In this document: in pieces, positions 1 through 8,600 of the stretch
Numbering within the stretch: position 1 is the stretch's first letter
How the letters are laid out: the number at the start of each line of letters is the position of its first letter
Source: an uncultured Collinsella sp.
GTDB taxonomy: Bacteria; Actinomycetota; Coriobacteriia; Coriobacteriales; Coriobacteriaceae
Direction of reading: 5' to 3'
Assembly (NCBI GenBank): GCA_934668875.1
Contig: CAKUON010000016.1
Location: 1-30,203 of the forward strand
Length of the DNA stretch: 30,203 nt
The notes under the pieces: generated by a model
Told to the model about the DNA's origin: nothing
Seen by the model: only the letters and a program-made list of their open reading frames with translations
The model's database searches: none
Made by a program: the position numbers and the translations under genes

Positions 1-77
1 TCTCTTCTTGGGGCATCGCCTTTCCTTCCATTCGTCACCTTCATTACTCCAACGACGAATTCTAGGCGGTGTCCCCT

Positions 78-119
78 CCCTTTCAAGAAAGGGAAGAGGC
101 GGGGCATGCCCCGCCTCTT
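78..119. repeat. Two adjacent hairpins upstream of moaA
   Basis: A stem CCCTTTC/GAAAGGG with a two-base loop (78-93) is followed directly by a perfect 26-bp palindrome (94-119, half site AAGAGGCGGGGCA). Only a short T-rich tail follows (TCTTA), so it is a weak candidate for the terminator of a gene left of the window. No convincing gene is seen in positions 1-236. Confidence 0.6.
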
Positions 120-236
120 ACACCACATCTCTGCGCGCTACCAAGGGACCTGTCCTGTCGTACGGGTGTCGGCATGATTCTCTCGTGCGGTATTATGTTT
201 TCCGAAGAATAAAACGCCGCGTGAGGGGAGGGCTGC

Positions 237-1292
237 GTGGACGGGCACGTGCAACATGACGGCTTTGGCCGCGATATCAACTACCTGCGCATTGCCGTTA
301 CCGACAAGTGCAATTTCCGCTGCATCTATTGCATGCCGGCCGATGGCGTGACGCCCCGCGCGCACGACGAGCTGCTTAGCGCCGAGGAAATCGCCCACTT
401 TGTGCGCCTAGTGGCGGGGGAGGGCATTCGCCGTGTGCGCCTGACGGGTGGCGAGCCGCTGGTCAGCCGCCGCATTATCCCGCTCATTCGCGACATCCGC
501 GCGATCCCGCAGATCGAGGACATCTCGCTCACCACCAACGGCGCACTGCTGCCCAAGCTGGCGCCGCAGCTCAAAGACGCGGGGCTTAACCGCGTCAACA
601 TTTCGCTCGACACGCTCGACCCCACGCTCTTTGGAAAGATTACGCGTCTGGGCCGGCTTGAGCAGGCCATGGCCGGCATCGATGCGGCGCTTGCTTGGGG
701 CTTTGAGCCGGTTAAGGTCAACTGCGTGGTGGTCCGCCGGCTCAACCAAGATGTGGCGGCCCTCGCGCGGCTCACGGTTGACCGCCCCATTCACCTGCGT
801 TTTATCGAATACATGCCCATCGGCGACGAGCACACGAGCTCGCATTGCGCCGTGGACCCGCATGCGCCCACGCTCAATCCCGAGCTGTGGGACGCGAGCG
901 ACACCGTACCGAGCGACGAGCTGCGGGCACGCATCAATGTCGGCGCCGCTGCGGCTGGCCTGGGTGAGCTTGAGCCGCTCGACATCAACGACGCTCCCGC
1001 CGGTGCCGGTCCCGCGCGCTACTGGCGCTTTCCGGGAGCGGCGGGCACGGTCGGCTTCATTAGCGCCATGTCCAACCATTTTTGCGCGAGCTGCAACCGT
1101 TTGCGCCTGACGGCGGACGGCAGCGTGCGCCCCTGCCTGTTCAGCGATGCCGAGTATTCGGTTCGCGAGGCGCTGCGCCGTGGTGATGATATGCAGGTGC
1201 TTTCGATTTGGCGCGATGCCGTGGCCCACAAACCGCAGGAACACGCGATAATTGAGGGCACGCAACGATTTATGTCCCAAATCGGAGGATGA
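237..1292 (+). CDS. moaA: GTP 3',8-cyclase MoaA (molybdenum cofactor synthesis)
   Basis: This is a radical SAM enzyme that, with MoaC, turns GTP into cyclic pyranopterin monophosphate, the first step of molybdenum cofactor synthesis in the cytosol. The 351-residue protein has the family's usual length. Near the N-terminus it has the CxxxCxxC motif (Cys25, Cys29, Cys32, in CNFRCIYC) for the SAM-binding 4Fe-4S cluster. The TGGEPL motif follows, and the C-terminal CxxC...C triad (HFCASCNRL ... RPCLF) binds the second cluster. It ends in Gly-Gly, as MoaA proteins do; that tail is needed for catalysis in known homologues. The GTG start at 237 is chosen because GAGGGGAGGG lies just upstream. The moaC-mobB fusion starts 4 bp after the stop, so the two are probably one operon. 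Confidence 0.96.
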   Translation: MDGHVQHDGFGRDINYLRIAVTDKCNFRCIYCMPADGVTPRAHDELLSAEEIAHFVRLVAGEGIRRVRLTGGEPLVSRRIIPLIRDIRAIPQIEDISLTTNGALLPKLAPQLKDAGLNRVNISLDTLDPTLFGKITRLGRLEQAMAGIDAALAWGFEPVKVNCVVVRRLNQDVAALARLTVDRPIHLRFIEYMPIGDEHTSSHCAVDPHAPTLNPELWDASDTVPSDELRARINVGAAAAGLGELEPLDINDAPAGAGPARYWRFPGAAGTVGFISAMSNHFCASCNRLRLTADGSVRPCLFSDAEYSVREALRRGDDMQVLSIWRDAVAHKPQEHAIIEGTQRFMSQIGG

Positions 1293-1296
1293 TCAT

Positions 1297-2595
1297 ATGG
1301 CCAAGAGCAGGTACGCCGATGCCACCAAGGCCGCTCGCAGGGCCGCGATGTCAGCCCACAAAGCCACGTCCGCCAGCAAAGACGCCGCGACCGCGGCCGT
1401 GCAGCCGCCCGCGAGCGACAACGCCGCGCCCGCCCGCGACGCCCGCCGCGACGAGCTGACTCACGTGGACGCCAAGGGCGAGGTACGTATGGTCGACGTA
1501 TCCGACAAGGCCGAGACGCACCGCATCGCCATTGCCGAGGGCACCATCCTTATGCACCCCGAGACGCAGGACATGGTGCTGCAGGACCGCGCCAAGAAGG
1601 GCGACGTGCTTGCCTGCGCGCGCGTGGCGGGCATCATGACCATCAAGCGCACGAGCGACATCATCCCCATGTGCCACCCGCTGCTCATCACCAAGAGCAA
1701 GTGCGATATCGAGCCCATCGCTCCGGCGGGAACGCCGGCCGACGAGACGCCCGAGGGCTGGGCGCCGGCGCGCACGGACGGGCAGGTCGGCTTTCACGTG
1801 CTGGTCACGGCAGGTGTGACGGGCAAGACGGGCATCGAGATGGAGGCGCTGACCGGCGCGAGCGCCGCGTGCCTGACCATCTACGACATGTGCAAGGCCG
1901 TCGACCGCGGCATGGAGATTGTCGACGTGCGCCTGCTGCACAAGGAGGGTGGCCGCTCGGGCGTGTGGGATCGCGCGGAGCGTCAAGCTGCTGCTGAGGC
2001 CGCTGCTGCTGATGGCACCGTGCCCGCGAGCGCGCCCGTCGCAGCTCCCGCACCCGCAGCTCCCGCCCCGGCCGTCCCCGCCATCGCGTTTATCGGTTAC
2101 CAGAACTCGGGCAAGACCACGCTTGTCGAGAAGGTCATCGCCGAGCTTACCCGCCGTGGCCTGCGCGTGGGTTCGCTCAAGCATCACGGGCACCACGGCT
2201 TCGACATCGACGTGCCTGCCAAGGACACCTGGCGTCATCACCAGGCAGGCTCCAAGCACGTGGGCCTCATCTGTGCCACGCGCTGGGCGGAGTACGCCGA
2301 CACGCGCGAGGAGGAAGAGATGCCCGCGCGCGAGCTGCTGTCGCGTTACAACGACGTCGATGTGGTGATCATCGAGGGCTACAAGACCGAGGGCTTCGAC
2401 AATATCGTGGTTGCGCGCTCCGGTGTCGACCGCCTGCGCGGCAAGAGTTCGCTTGATCTGGTCGACGGCCGCACGCTGGCCCTCGCCTGCAACGAGGCCC
2501 TGGCACGCCAGGCCTTCGACGCCGGCTTCGCGACCCGAGCCATCAACATCAACGACGCCCGAGCCATCTGCGATCTAATCCAAGACCACCTTTAG
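1297..2595 (+). CDS. moaC: MoaC-MobB fusion: cyclic pyranopterin monophosphate synthase with a MobB GTPase domain
   Basis: This 432-residue protein joins two molybdenum cofactor functions. After a basic, Ala-rich leader (about 1-55), the MoaC domain (about 60-225) has LTHVD, MCHPLL near residue 125, and YDMCKAVDRGM with the expected Asp and Lys. MoaC completes cyclic pyranopterin monophosphate formation after MoaA. A linker of Ala-Pro repeats (about 230-262) leads to a MobB domain with Walker A GYQNSGKTT (267-275), the SLKHHGHHGFDID segment and VVIIEGYKTE. MobB is a GTP-binding protein that assists guanine dinucleotide attachment to the cofactor. The ATG at 1297 is chosen because GGAGG sits 8 nt before it; an in-frame ATG at 1252 lies inside moaA and has no site. 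The two domains are normally separate proteins. Confidence 0.93.
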   Translation: MAKSRYADATKAARRAAMSAHKATSASKDAATAAVQPPASDNAAPARDARRDELTHVDAKGEVRMVDVSDKAETHRIAIAEGTILMHPETQDMVLQDRAKKGDVLACARVAGIMTIKRTSDIIPMCHPLLITKSKCDIEPIAPAGTPADETPEGWAPARTDGQVGFHVLVTAGVTGKTGIEMEALTGASAACLTIYDMCKAVDRGMEIVDVRLLHKEGGRSGVWDRAERQAAAEAAAADGTVPASAPVAAPAPAAPAPAVPAIAFIGYQNSGKTTLVEKVIAELTRRGLRVGSLKHHGHHGFDIDVPAKDTWRHHQAGSKHVGLICATRWAEYADTREEEEMPARELLSRYNDVDVVIIEGYKTEGFDNIVVARSGVDRLRGKSSLDLVDGRTLALACNEALARQAFDAGFATRAININDARAICDLIQDHL

Positions 2596-2614
2596 GCTTG
2601 ACGCTGCGCCGGCC

Positions 2615-2700
2615 CCAAGTGCCCCATCTCGCCCCTCAAGCCGTCGCTCGCGTACCAAAGTGCGCGTCGCTCCTCTTTCGGGGCGACCTGGGGCACTTGG
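2615..2700. repeat. Long intergenic inverted repeat after moaC-mobB
   Basis: CCAAGTGCCCCA (2615-2626) pairs perfectly with TGGGGCACTTGG (2689-2700), and inside it CGCCCC (2630-2635) pairs with GGGGCG (2680-2685). It could form a long stem-loop 20 bp after the moaC-mobB stop. There is no T run, so a simple intrinsic terminator is unlikely; it may be a dispersed intergenic repeat. Confidence 0.65.
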
Positions 2701-2731
2701 AACCGGCTCGCTACGCTGCCATATCATTGGG

Positions 2732-2765
2732 CCACCACAGGCAGGCACCTTTGTGGTGGTTTTTG
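2732..2765 (+). terminator. Hairpin plus T run, terminator-like, member of the GGGACAGG hairpin family
   Basis: CCACCACA (2732-2739) pairs with TGTGGTGG (2752-2759), and a run of T follows. It shares the loop segment GGCAGGCACCTT with the hairpin at 4224-4256. It could end the moa transcript, though it also belongs to a repeated element family. Confidence 0.6.
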
Positions 2766-2767
2766 CT

Positions 2768-2804
2768 TTGGTAGATGTTTGGGACATGCCTTAAAATCTA
2801 CCAA
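2768..2804. repeat. Hairpin with a GGGACA loop
   Basis: TTGGTAGAT (2768-2776) pairs perfectly with ATCTACCAA (2796-2804). The loop holds GGGACATGCCTTAAA, close to the GGGACAGGCACCTTT of the neighbouring family members, although the stem sequence is unrelated. The rest of the gap up to 2931 shows nothing else that can be supported. Confidence 0.6.
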
Positions 2805-2931
2805 GTAGTTCATCCGGGCGAAGACGGAGAGAAGGAGCTCGATGCGTACTTAACGTTGCATACAGAAAGATTGAGCCGATGGCCGGCGGTCAATGCCCGC
2901 GGCCCGTATTCGTATGCAACAAGGAGCGCCC

Positions 2932-4167
2932 ATGTCCCTATCGCTATTCTCACAATCCCAACCATCGCTGTCCACGCAAGCAAAGCGCCTGGTGGCGATG
3001 CGTTTTCTCATCTACACCGGATTTCAGACCAGCTACTTTATCGGCGTTATCGGAACGCTCACCTATGCGGACGGCGCCTCGGTCGTCGCGACGTCGCTGG
3101 CCGTCCTGTTCATGAACGTCTTCGTGATCCTGGGGTCCTTTGCGGGCGGTGCAGCGCTCGACGCTTGGGCGCCGCGCCGCCATTTTATGTTGAGCATCGT
3201 CGGCACGCTGGCAACGGGCGCGGCAATCATCGCCTTTGGCAGCGCGACCGGAACGGTCCTTGCCGGCGCGGTACTCTTGGGCTTTGTAATGGGGTTCGCC
3301 CAGCCCATAGCCACGTCCTATCCGGCCTACCTCACCGACGACCCGGTCGAGCTCAAAGACATCAACTCTGCCATCACCATGTTCTCTAACGTGAGCATCA
3401 TCGTCGGCCCCACGCTGGGCGGCTTTGTTGCGGCGGCCGCATCGTCGCGCGCGGTGTTCGTGCTCATGATGCTGTTTACCCTGCTTGCGCTCATTGCCGG
3501 CTGGGGTTTTAAGCCGAGGGCAAGTCGCGTTGTCGGGCGCGCGGGCCAAGGCCCCAACTCCAGCACATCCACCAGCGCCACCTTCGCGGCCAGCATCAAG
3601 ACGGTCTTCACCAACAGCGTCCTCGCGCTACTTTTCTGCATTATCTTCCTTTCGAACTTTGGCTACGGAGCCTTCGATCCGCTGGAGTCGTTCTTCTATC
3701 GCGACGTTCTGCACGTCGGTGTTGAGTGGATGGGCTGGCTCTCGTCGGCCTGCGGCGTCGGCGCGGTGCTGGGCGCCGTGCTCGCGCTCCGCATGCCCCC
3801 GCGTTTCGTCAGCCTCAAAACGCTGCTTGTGGCGCTCATGTCCGTGGGCCTGGGAAGCCTGCTCTACGTGGGGACGCCGTACGTGGGCGTGGCCCTTATC
3901 GGCCAGATTGCCCTGGGCGTGGCCTGGGGCGTCGTCAACCCGCTCCACAACACTATCGTGCAAACGACGGCTCCGCTCGAGCAGCTCGGTCGCGTCAACT
4001 CGGTCATGGGCTTTGGCAACATGTTCGCCGGCGTAGCACCGCTGGCAATCGCCCCCTGGCTGGCGGCAACATTTGGCGTGCAGCAGACGCTCGTTGGTGC
4101 AGGCATGGTCGTGACGGCTGTCCCCGCGGCGTTACTGCTGTTTGGACGCAAGCACTTGGGCCACTAG
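2932..4167 (+). CDS. Major facilitator superfamily transporter
   Basis: This is a 411-residue, very hydrophobic inner membrane protein with about twelve predicted membrane segments in two halves, joined by a polar central loop (around GRAGQGPNSSTSTS). It fits the MFS drug or metabolite exporter type. The first half resembles the MFS pattern (FLIYTGFQTSYFIGVIG at the start, then a Gly-rich SFAGGAALDAWAPRR loop similar to the family's motif between helices 2 and 3). The ATG at 2932 follows AAGGAG (2921-2926); an in-frame ATG at 2893 lacks a site. The substrate cannot be read from the sequence. It stands alone, with hairpins on both sides, so it is probably transcribed as a single gene. Confidence 0.85.
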   Translation: MSLSLFSQSQPSLSTQAKRLVAMRFLIYTGFQTSYFIGVIGTLTYADGASVVATSLAVLFMNVFVILGSFAGGAALDAWAPRRHFMLSIVGTLATGAAIIAFGSATGTVLAGAVLLGFVMGFAQPIATSYPAYLTDDPVELKDINSAITMFSNVSIIVGPTLGGFVAAAASSRAVFVLMMLFTLLALIAGWGFKPRASRVVGRAGQGPNSSTSTSATFAASIKTVFTNSVLALLFCIIFLSNFGYGAFDPLESFFYRDVLHVGVEWMGWLSSACGVGAVLGAVLALRMPPRFVSLKTLLVALMSVGLGSLLYVGTPYVGVALIGQIALGVAWGVVNPLHNTIVQTTAPLEQLGRVNSVMGFGNMFAGVAPLAIAPWLAATFGVQQTLVGAGMVVTAVPAALLLFGRKHLGH

Positions 4168-4204
4168 CCTGCCAATAAGGGACAGGTTTATTTTGGCAGG
4201 TTTT
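4168..4204 (+). terminator. Hairpin directly after the MFS stop, GGGACAGG family
   Basis: CCTGCCAA (4168-4175) pairs with TTGGCAGG (4193-4200) and TTTT follows. The stem starts one base after the stop codon of the transporter gene. The loop contains AAGGGACAGGTTTATT, so it is both terminator-like and a member of the repeated hairpin family. Confidence 0.6.
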
Positions 4205-4223
4205 ATCTGGGCAAACGTCACTT

Positions 4224-4261
4224 CCACCACAAAGGGGACAGGCACCTTTGTGGTGGTTTTT
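4224..4261 (+). terminator. Strong hairpin plus T5, GGGACAGG family
   Basis: CCACCACAAAGG (4224-4235) pairs perfectly over 12 bp with CCTTTGTGGTGG (4245-4256), the loop is GGACAGGCA, and five T follow. It is a good intrinsic terminator shape, but the same unit recurs at 2732, 5186 and 14740 in this window. Confidence 0.65.
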
Positions 4262-4350
4262 GCTCCAACGCGCCCCGTGCGCGCCTTGGTATACCAAGAA
4301 CGTCACATCCGACCGCTTCCCACACCGCCGCACAACCCAGAAAGGCCCCC

Positions 4351-5172
4351 ATGGACACCACCTTCAGCCATATCAAAGCCGTGTTCTGCGATATCGACGG
4401 CACGCTGCTCACGAGCCGGCACACGGTGTCCCCGCGCACCGTGGCGGCGATCCGCGCCCTGCGCGAGCGCGGCGTGCTCTTTGGCCTGTGCACCGGGCGC
4501 GACGCCCACGCGACCGAGGCCATGTACGAGCTCTGGGGCATTGAAGGCCTGGTGGACGTGCTCGTGGGCTGTGGCGGCGCCGAGGTCATCGACCGCGCGC
4601 ACGACATCAACGAGCTGAGCTATCCGCTGCCGGGCGAGACCATCGCGCGTATCTGCAAGCACATGGCGGGCCTTCCGGCAACGCCCGTCTGCCCCCGAGA
4701 CGGCGTGTTCTACGTGCCCGAGAGCAACGCGTGCGTCGAGCACCTGTCGCGCGTCGACGGCGTGCCCTACCAGGTGGTCGATTTTGCCGAGTTCTTGCGC
4801 GAGCCGCAGCCCAAGGTGATGTTTACCATGGCGCCCGAGGTAATGCCGCAGGTGATTGAGCGGGCGTCGACGTTTGCCGATAACACTGTTAAGGCGGCGG
4901 CTCTGCAAACCACGCAGCGGCTCTACGAGTTCATGGATCCGCGCGTGTCCAAGACGCGCGGCCTTGTGCGCGTGGCGGAGCTCAACGACATGGAGCTCCA
5001 GGACATCTGCGTGTTTGGCGATGCCGATAACGACACCTGCATGGTGGCTGACGCCGGCGTGGGCGTGGCCATGGCAAACGGCAGCGACGCCACCCGTGCC
5101 GCCGCCGATTTTGTAACCGCCAGCAACGACAAAGACGGCATCGCGATCTTTATCGAGGAACATCTGCTGTAG
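4351..5172 (+). CDS. HAD superfamily IIB (Cof-type) phosphatase
   Basis: This 273-residue cytosolic protein is a haloacid dehalogenase-type hydrolase of the Cof/YbiV group, which removes phosphate from sugar phosphates, FMN or similar small molecules using Mg2+. Motif I is FCDIDGTLL, with nucleophile Asp14 and acid Asp16. Motif II is in LCTGRD. Motif IV is FGDADNDTCM (about 223-232), followed by the typical GVGVAMANGSDATRAAADFV tail. The cap domain lies between motifs II and III (about 85-185), which places it in subclass IIB. The length is normal. The ATG at 4351 is preceded by AGAAAGG. The exact substrate is unknown. It appears to be a single-gene unit between terminator-like hairpins. Confidence 0.9.
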   Translation: MDTTFSHIKAVFCDIDGTLLTSRHTVSPRTVAAIRALRERGVLFGLCTGRDAHATEAMYELWGIEGLVDVLVGCGGAEVIDRAHDINELSYPLPGETIARICKHMAGLPATPVCPRDGVFYVPESNACVEHLSRVDGVPYQVVDFAEFLREPQPKVMFTMAPEVMPQVIERASTFADNTVKAAALQTTQRLYEFMDPRVSKTRGLVRVAELNDMELQDICVFGDADNDTCMVADAGVGVAMANGSDATRAAADFVTASNDKDGIAIFIEEHLL

Positions 5173-5185
5173 CGCTGGGGGAGAA

Positions 5186-5219
5186 CCACCGCAGAAGGGG
5201 GCAGACTCTTTTGCGGTGG
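5186..5219. repeat. Hairpin after the HAD gene, GGGACAGG family
   Basis: CCACCGCA (5186-5193) pairs with TGCGGTGG (5212-5219). The loop GAAGGGGGCAGACTCTTT is a diverged form of the family loop. A compensating change is seen: this stem has C-G where the copy at 4224 has T-A. Confidence 0.55.
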
Positions 5220-5558
5220 CCTCAGGCGATTTGGGCGAATTGATGCCTAAAATCTGCGCGAAAATTCAAATACTGTTGTCTGAACATCATGCTTCTAACC
5301 ACCGGTGAGTTAAAGATATTCTCATCAATTTGGTAGGATATTCCTTCCAGTTAATGACCCACCGCTCACGGTCGATTTTCGACCGTTCACAGGATGTTTG
5401 CTCTTGAGCAAAATGTTGTGCAAATAAATCTAATGACATTAAAAAATAATACGCAACTAAATTACCAGCAGAAACAAAAAATAGATAGCGAATAAACGAA
5501 GGTAAATCTGAGCAAATGTCAAGAGAATTGAGAACTCGCTACAAAAATGTCGGTTTTG
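5220..5558. promoter_or_regulatory. A+T-rich regulatory region before the pilus locus
   Basis: This stretch holds no credible gene and is much richer in A+T than the coding sequence around it. It contains two perfect dyads: CGGTCGA-TTT-TCGACCG (5369-5385) and TTTGCTC-TT-GAGCAAA (5397-5412). The half site GAGCAA returns at 5509-5514, and inverted as TTGCTC at 5559-5564, where it overlaps the predicted -35 box. A regulator that binds GAGCAA half sites is a reasonable inference. Confidence 0.5.
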
Positions 5559-5588
5559 TTGCTCAGATGTTTAAACAATCGTTATAAT
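5559..5588 (+). promoter_or_regulatory. Predicted promoter of the pilus operon
   Basis: A -35 box TTGCTC (5559-5564) and a perfect -10 box TATAAT (5583-5588) are separated by 18 bp. The adhesin start codon lies about 90 bp downstream, leaving room for an untranslated leader. Confidence 0.6.
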
Positions 5589-5677
5589 TGCATTACTAAA
5601 CGAGCGCAATTACAGATTGCGCAGATACGTTTGATGGTGAAAGAGCAAGATCGCGGTCTCTTGGGGAGGAGACGTCG

Positions 5678-8600
5678 ATGAAAGCGAATTCGGACAAATC
5701 TAAGCAGAGTAATAAAGCGACGCGCCGCGTACTGGCAGGCGTTTTGTGCGGAGCCTCCGTGTTGAGCTTGGTACTGTCGCTCGTCATGCCCCCGATCTCC
5801 CAGGCCATTGCCAACGATGCCCAGACGGTTTCTGCCGAGAAACCTGTGATGGGGGGGGGTTCCTCAAGTGAGTCTACTGGTGTAGACAACACCAACAACG
5901 GGGATACCGAAAACCAGAATAGCGGCGACGCCGAGGGCGACGAGACTGGCTCTTCAAATAGCGATGAGCAGGCTCAGGCTGAGGATCAACTTGAGGGCGA
6001 GCTACAGGTCGAAGACGGTGACTCGTCGAATAACGGTGCCGTGATGGCAGCTGCGGAAGGCGGGCAAACCGAAACAGCGCCCGACGCGATAAACAGCGTC
6101 GATGAACTGAAAAATAAGTTAACGCACGCAAGTGGCGCGGCTAGCTTCAAGCTCGCGGCTGATATTGAAACCAGTGAGACCATCACGCTCAACAAGGATG
6201 ACAGCAATATCACGCTGGATTTAAACGGCTGCAAAATTAAGCACAAGAGTCAAAATCTGCCACTGTTTAATATCACCGGCGGCGCAACGCTGACCGTCAT
6301 GGACAGTCAACAAGCTGAAGTGGATAATCCGACGGACAGCAAGTATGTATGCTCCGACAACACGCTTAGCAAGAATGGCAACCTTGCCTCTGTGGCTTAT
6401 GATAAGACTTCTAAAATTCCGACCAAGCTTACTTATTACGTAACTGGATCGTCTGTTAATCCGGATGGAACCAGTACCACCGAGACTCTTTATAAACATG
6501 AAGTGGGCATTGGTGGTGCCATCGTGGCATGCGACGGCGGTGACGGACTGAGGTTCATTAATCTCTACACCACTGACGGTAAGAGCGGTACGTTTACTCT
6601 CAAGAGCGGTGTGATCACGCAGCAGGAAAACGGTAAGGTTAGCAGCTTGGTTTATGCCGAGAATGGCTCTTCCGTCAACATGAATGGCGGCTATGTATGC
6701 GGTGCTTCTGGCTCGGGTGCGGGTGGCGGAATTGAAGTACGTAATAATTCAAACCTTAGCATCTCTGGTGGCGTAATTGCCGGCAACAGTGCTCCGAGTG
6801 GCGGCGGTGTTTATGTTAACGGGTCTGCGGTTACGGTAACTGACGGTGTAATCTCCGGCAACAGCACGCTCGCCAACACTCCTGGATTCGGTGGTGGCAT
6901 TATGGGCGAAGGCGGGAGCGTAACCGTTTCCGGTGGTTTCATCACCAACAATAGATATGCCAACTTTTGTGGTGAGGACGGATCTGGAAATCACGGCGGT
7001 GCTGGACTTGCTGCTAAAAATGGTACTCATGTCACCATTTCTGGTGGCCAGATTACTGGCAATTATTCTGAAGAAGCCGGTGGCGGCGTTTACGTTACCG
7101 ATCAAGGGCGAAGCGGTTCTCGCAAGGATATGGCATGGCTCAACATTACGGGAGGAATTATTGCCTCTAACGTGAGCTACCGATCTGAAGGTGCCGGCAT
7201 CCGAGTGGGCCAGATGGTTGACGCGATGATTAGCGGCACTCCAGATAGCAACGACACTCCAGGTAGCAAAGTCTACATCACTAACAACCACTGTATGTCT
7301 CGCTTTGACTGGGGCGGAGGCGGTGTCTTCGTCCAGGGCGATTCGAATACCGCGTCTAACGCAGGCAGGCTGTTTGTATACAACTCGTATATAAGCAGCA
7401 ATACCGCTGGTGGCTATGGCGGTGGCGTTGCAGTCTGCCCGACGGGCAAGACGTTGGTAACGAACACTAAGGGCACGGCAATCTTTGGTAATTCGTCTGC
7501 CAGAGATGAACAGAAATGGCAAGATGATTACAACAAAGAGCATAATTCCGGTAATAACGGTACGCCCCATCTTTCAGGTGGTGGTATTGGTGATACTAAT
7601 AAAACTGAAGATAGAGAGGCATACGCTTCGCCCACGTTCCGCGAGTGCGGTCATGCCGATTTCTTCCTCGCAGCGCGGGATCACACAACGCCGGTCGCAG
7701 TGGTAAGCGGCAAGATGCTTGGCAATATAGACGCCAAGTATTCGGGAAGCATTGAGCTAACGAATCCCATCACCATCCCCGCCAACGGTGCTGTTGGGGT
7801 AAAAAATAGCATCGGCCTGACTTCTGATGTTAAGGCCACGGATCAAGCGGTGACTGACGCAGTACAGGGTAAAGTACAGGGTACTAAAGTTACAACTTTC
7901 ATCACGGGCAACTATTCCTGGGACCATGGCGGTGGCATCATGTCGAATGGCGACTTGTACCTAGGCGAGCCTGCGGATGCGTACGCCTACCCGAGCCTTA
8001 AGCTGAAGGCGACCAAGGAGTTGACCGGCCGAGACCTCAAAGATGGGGAGTTCACCTTTTCGGTTTATCGCAAGAACTCGGGTACTGCGAAGGCGCCTTC
8101 TTGGGACGATAATGGTAATTTCATCAATGGTGGCTGCGAGTTTGTCAAATCTGCCCCGAATAACGCTGACGGCAACATCGCCTTTGACCTTAGCAATGAC
8201 CTTAGCAAGCAGCTCGTTGACTTCAGCAAGAAGCCCTTAAGTGATACTGGCAAAATTACATACTCATACTACTTGGTCGAAGATGCGGGCAATATTCCTG
8301 GTGTTGATTACGATCATGCTGTATACGAGATTAACGTGACAGTCGAATACAACAAGACTGTACTTATGTCTGTTCCGATAAAGAATGATTCGAATAAGAC
8401 TAAAGATCTTAGTGTCTATAACTTCACGATTGATAGTGTGGACGTGACTAAGAATCTTGGGGATTCAGCTGACCCTTTGGGCCCTGTGTCACCTACTGAT
8501 GACTATTATTTGATTGCTGACTCCGGTGAGGGAAGTACATTCACCAACAAGTACACCCCTAGTGTTTCCTGGACTCCTAAGGCGACTAAGGTTGTTGAGG

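Noticed and set aside
120..236. Possible molybdenum cofactor riboswitch before moaA
   Set aside because: The leader is short, and no convincing conserved core could be identified by eye; a covariance search would be needed.
408..1280. Minus-strand open frame opposite moaA
   Set aside because: The plus strand encodes a complete MoaA; the antisense frame shows no recognisable protein features.
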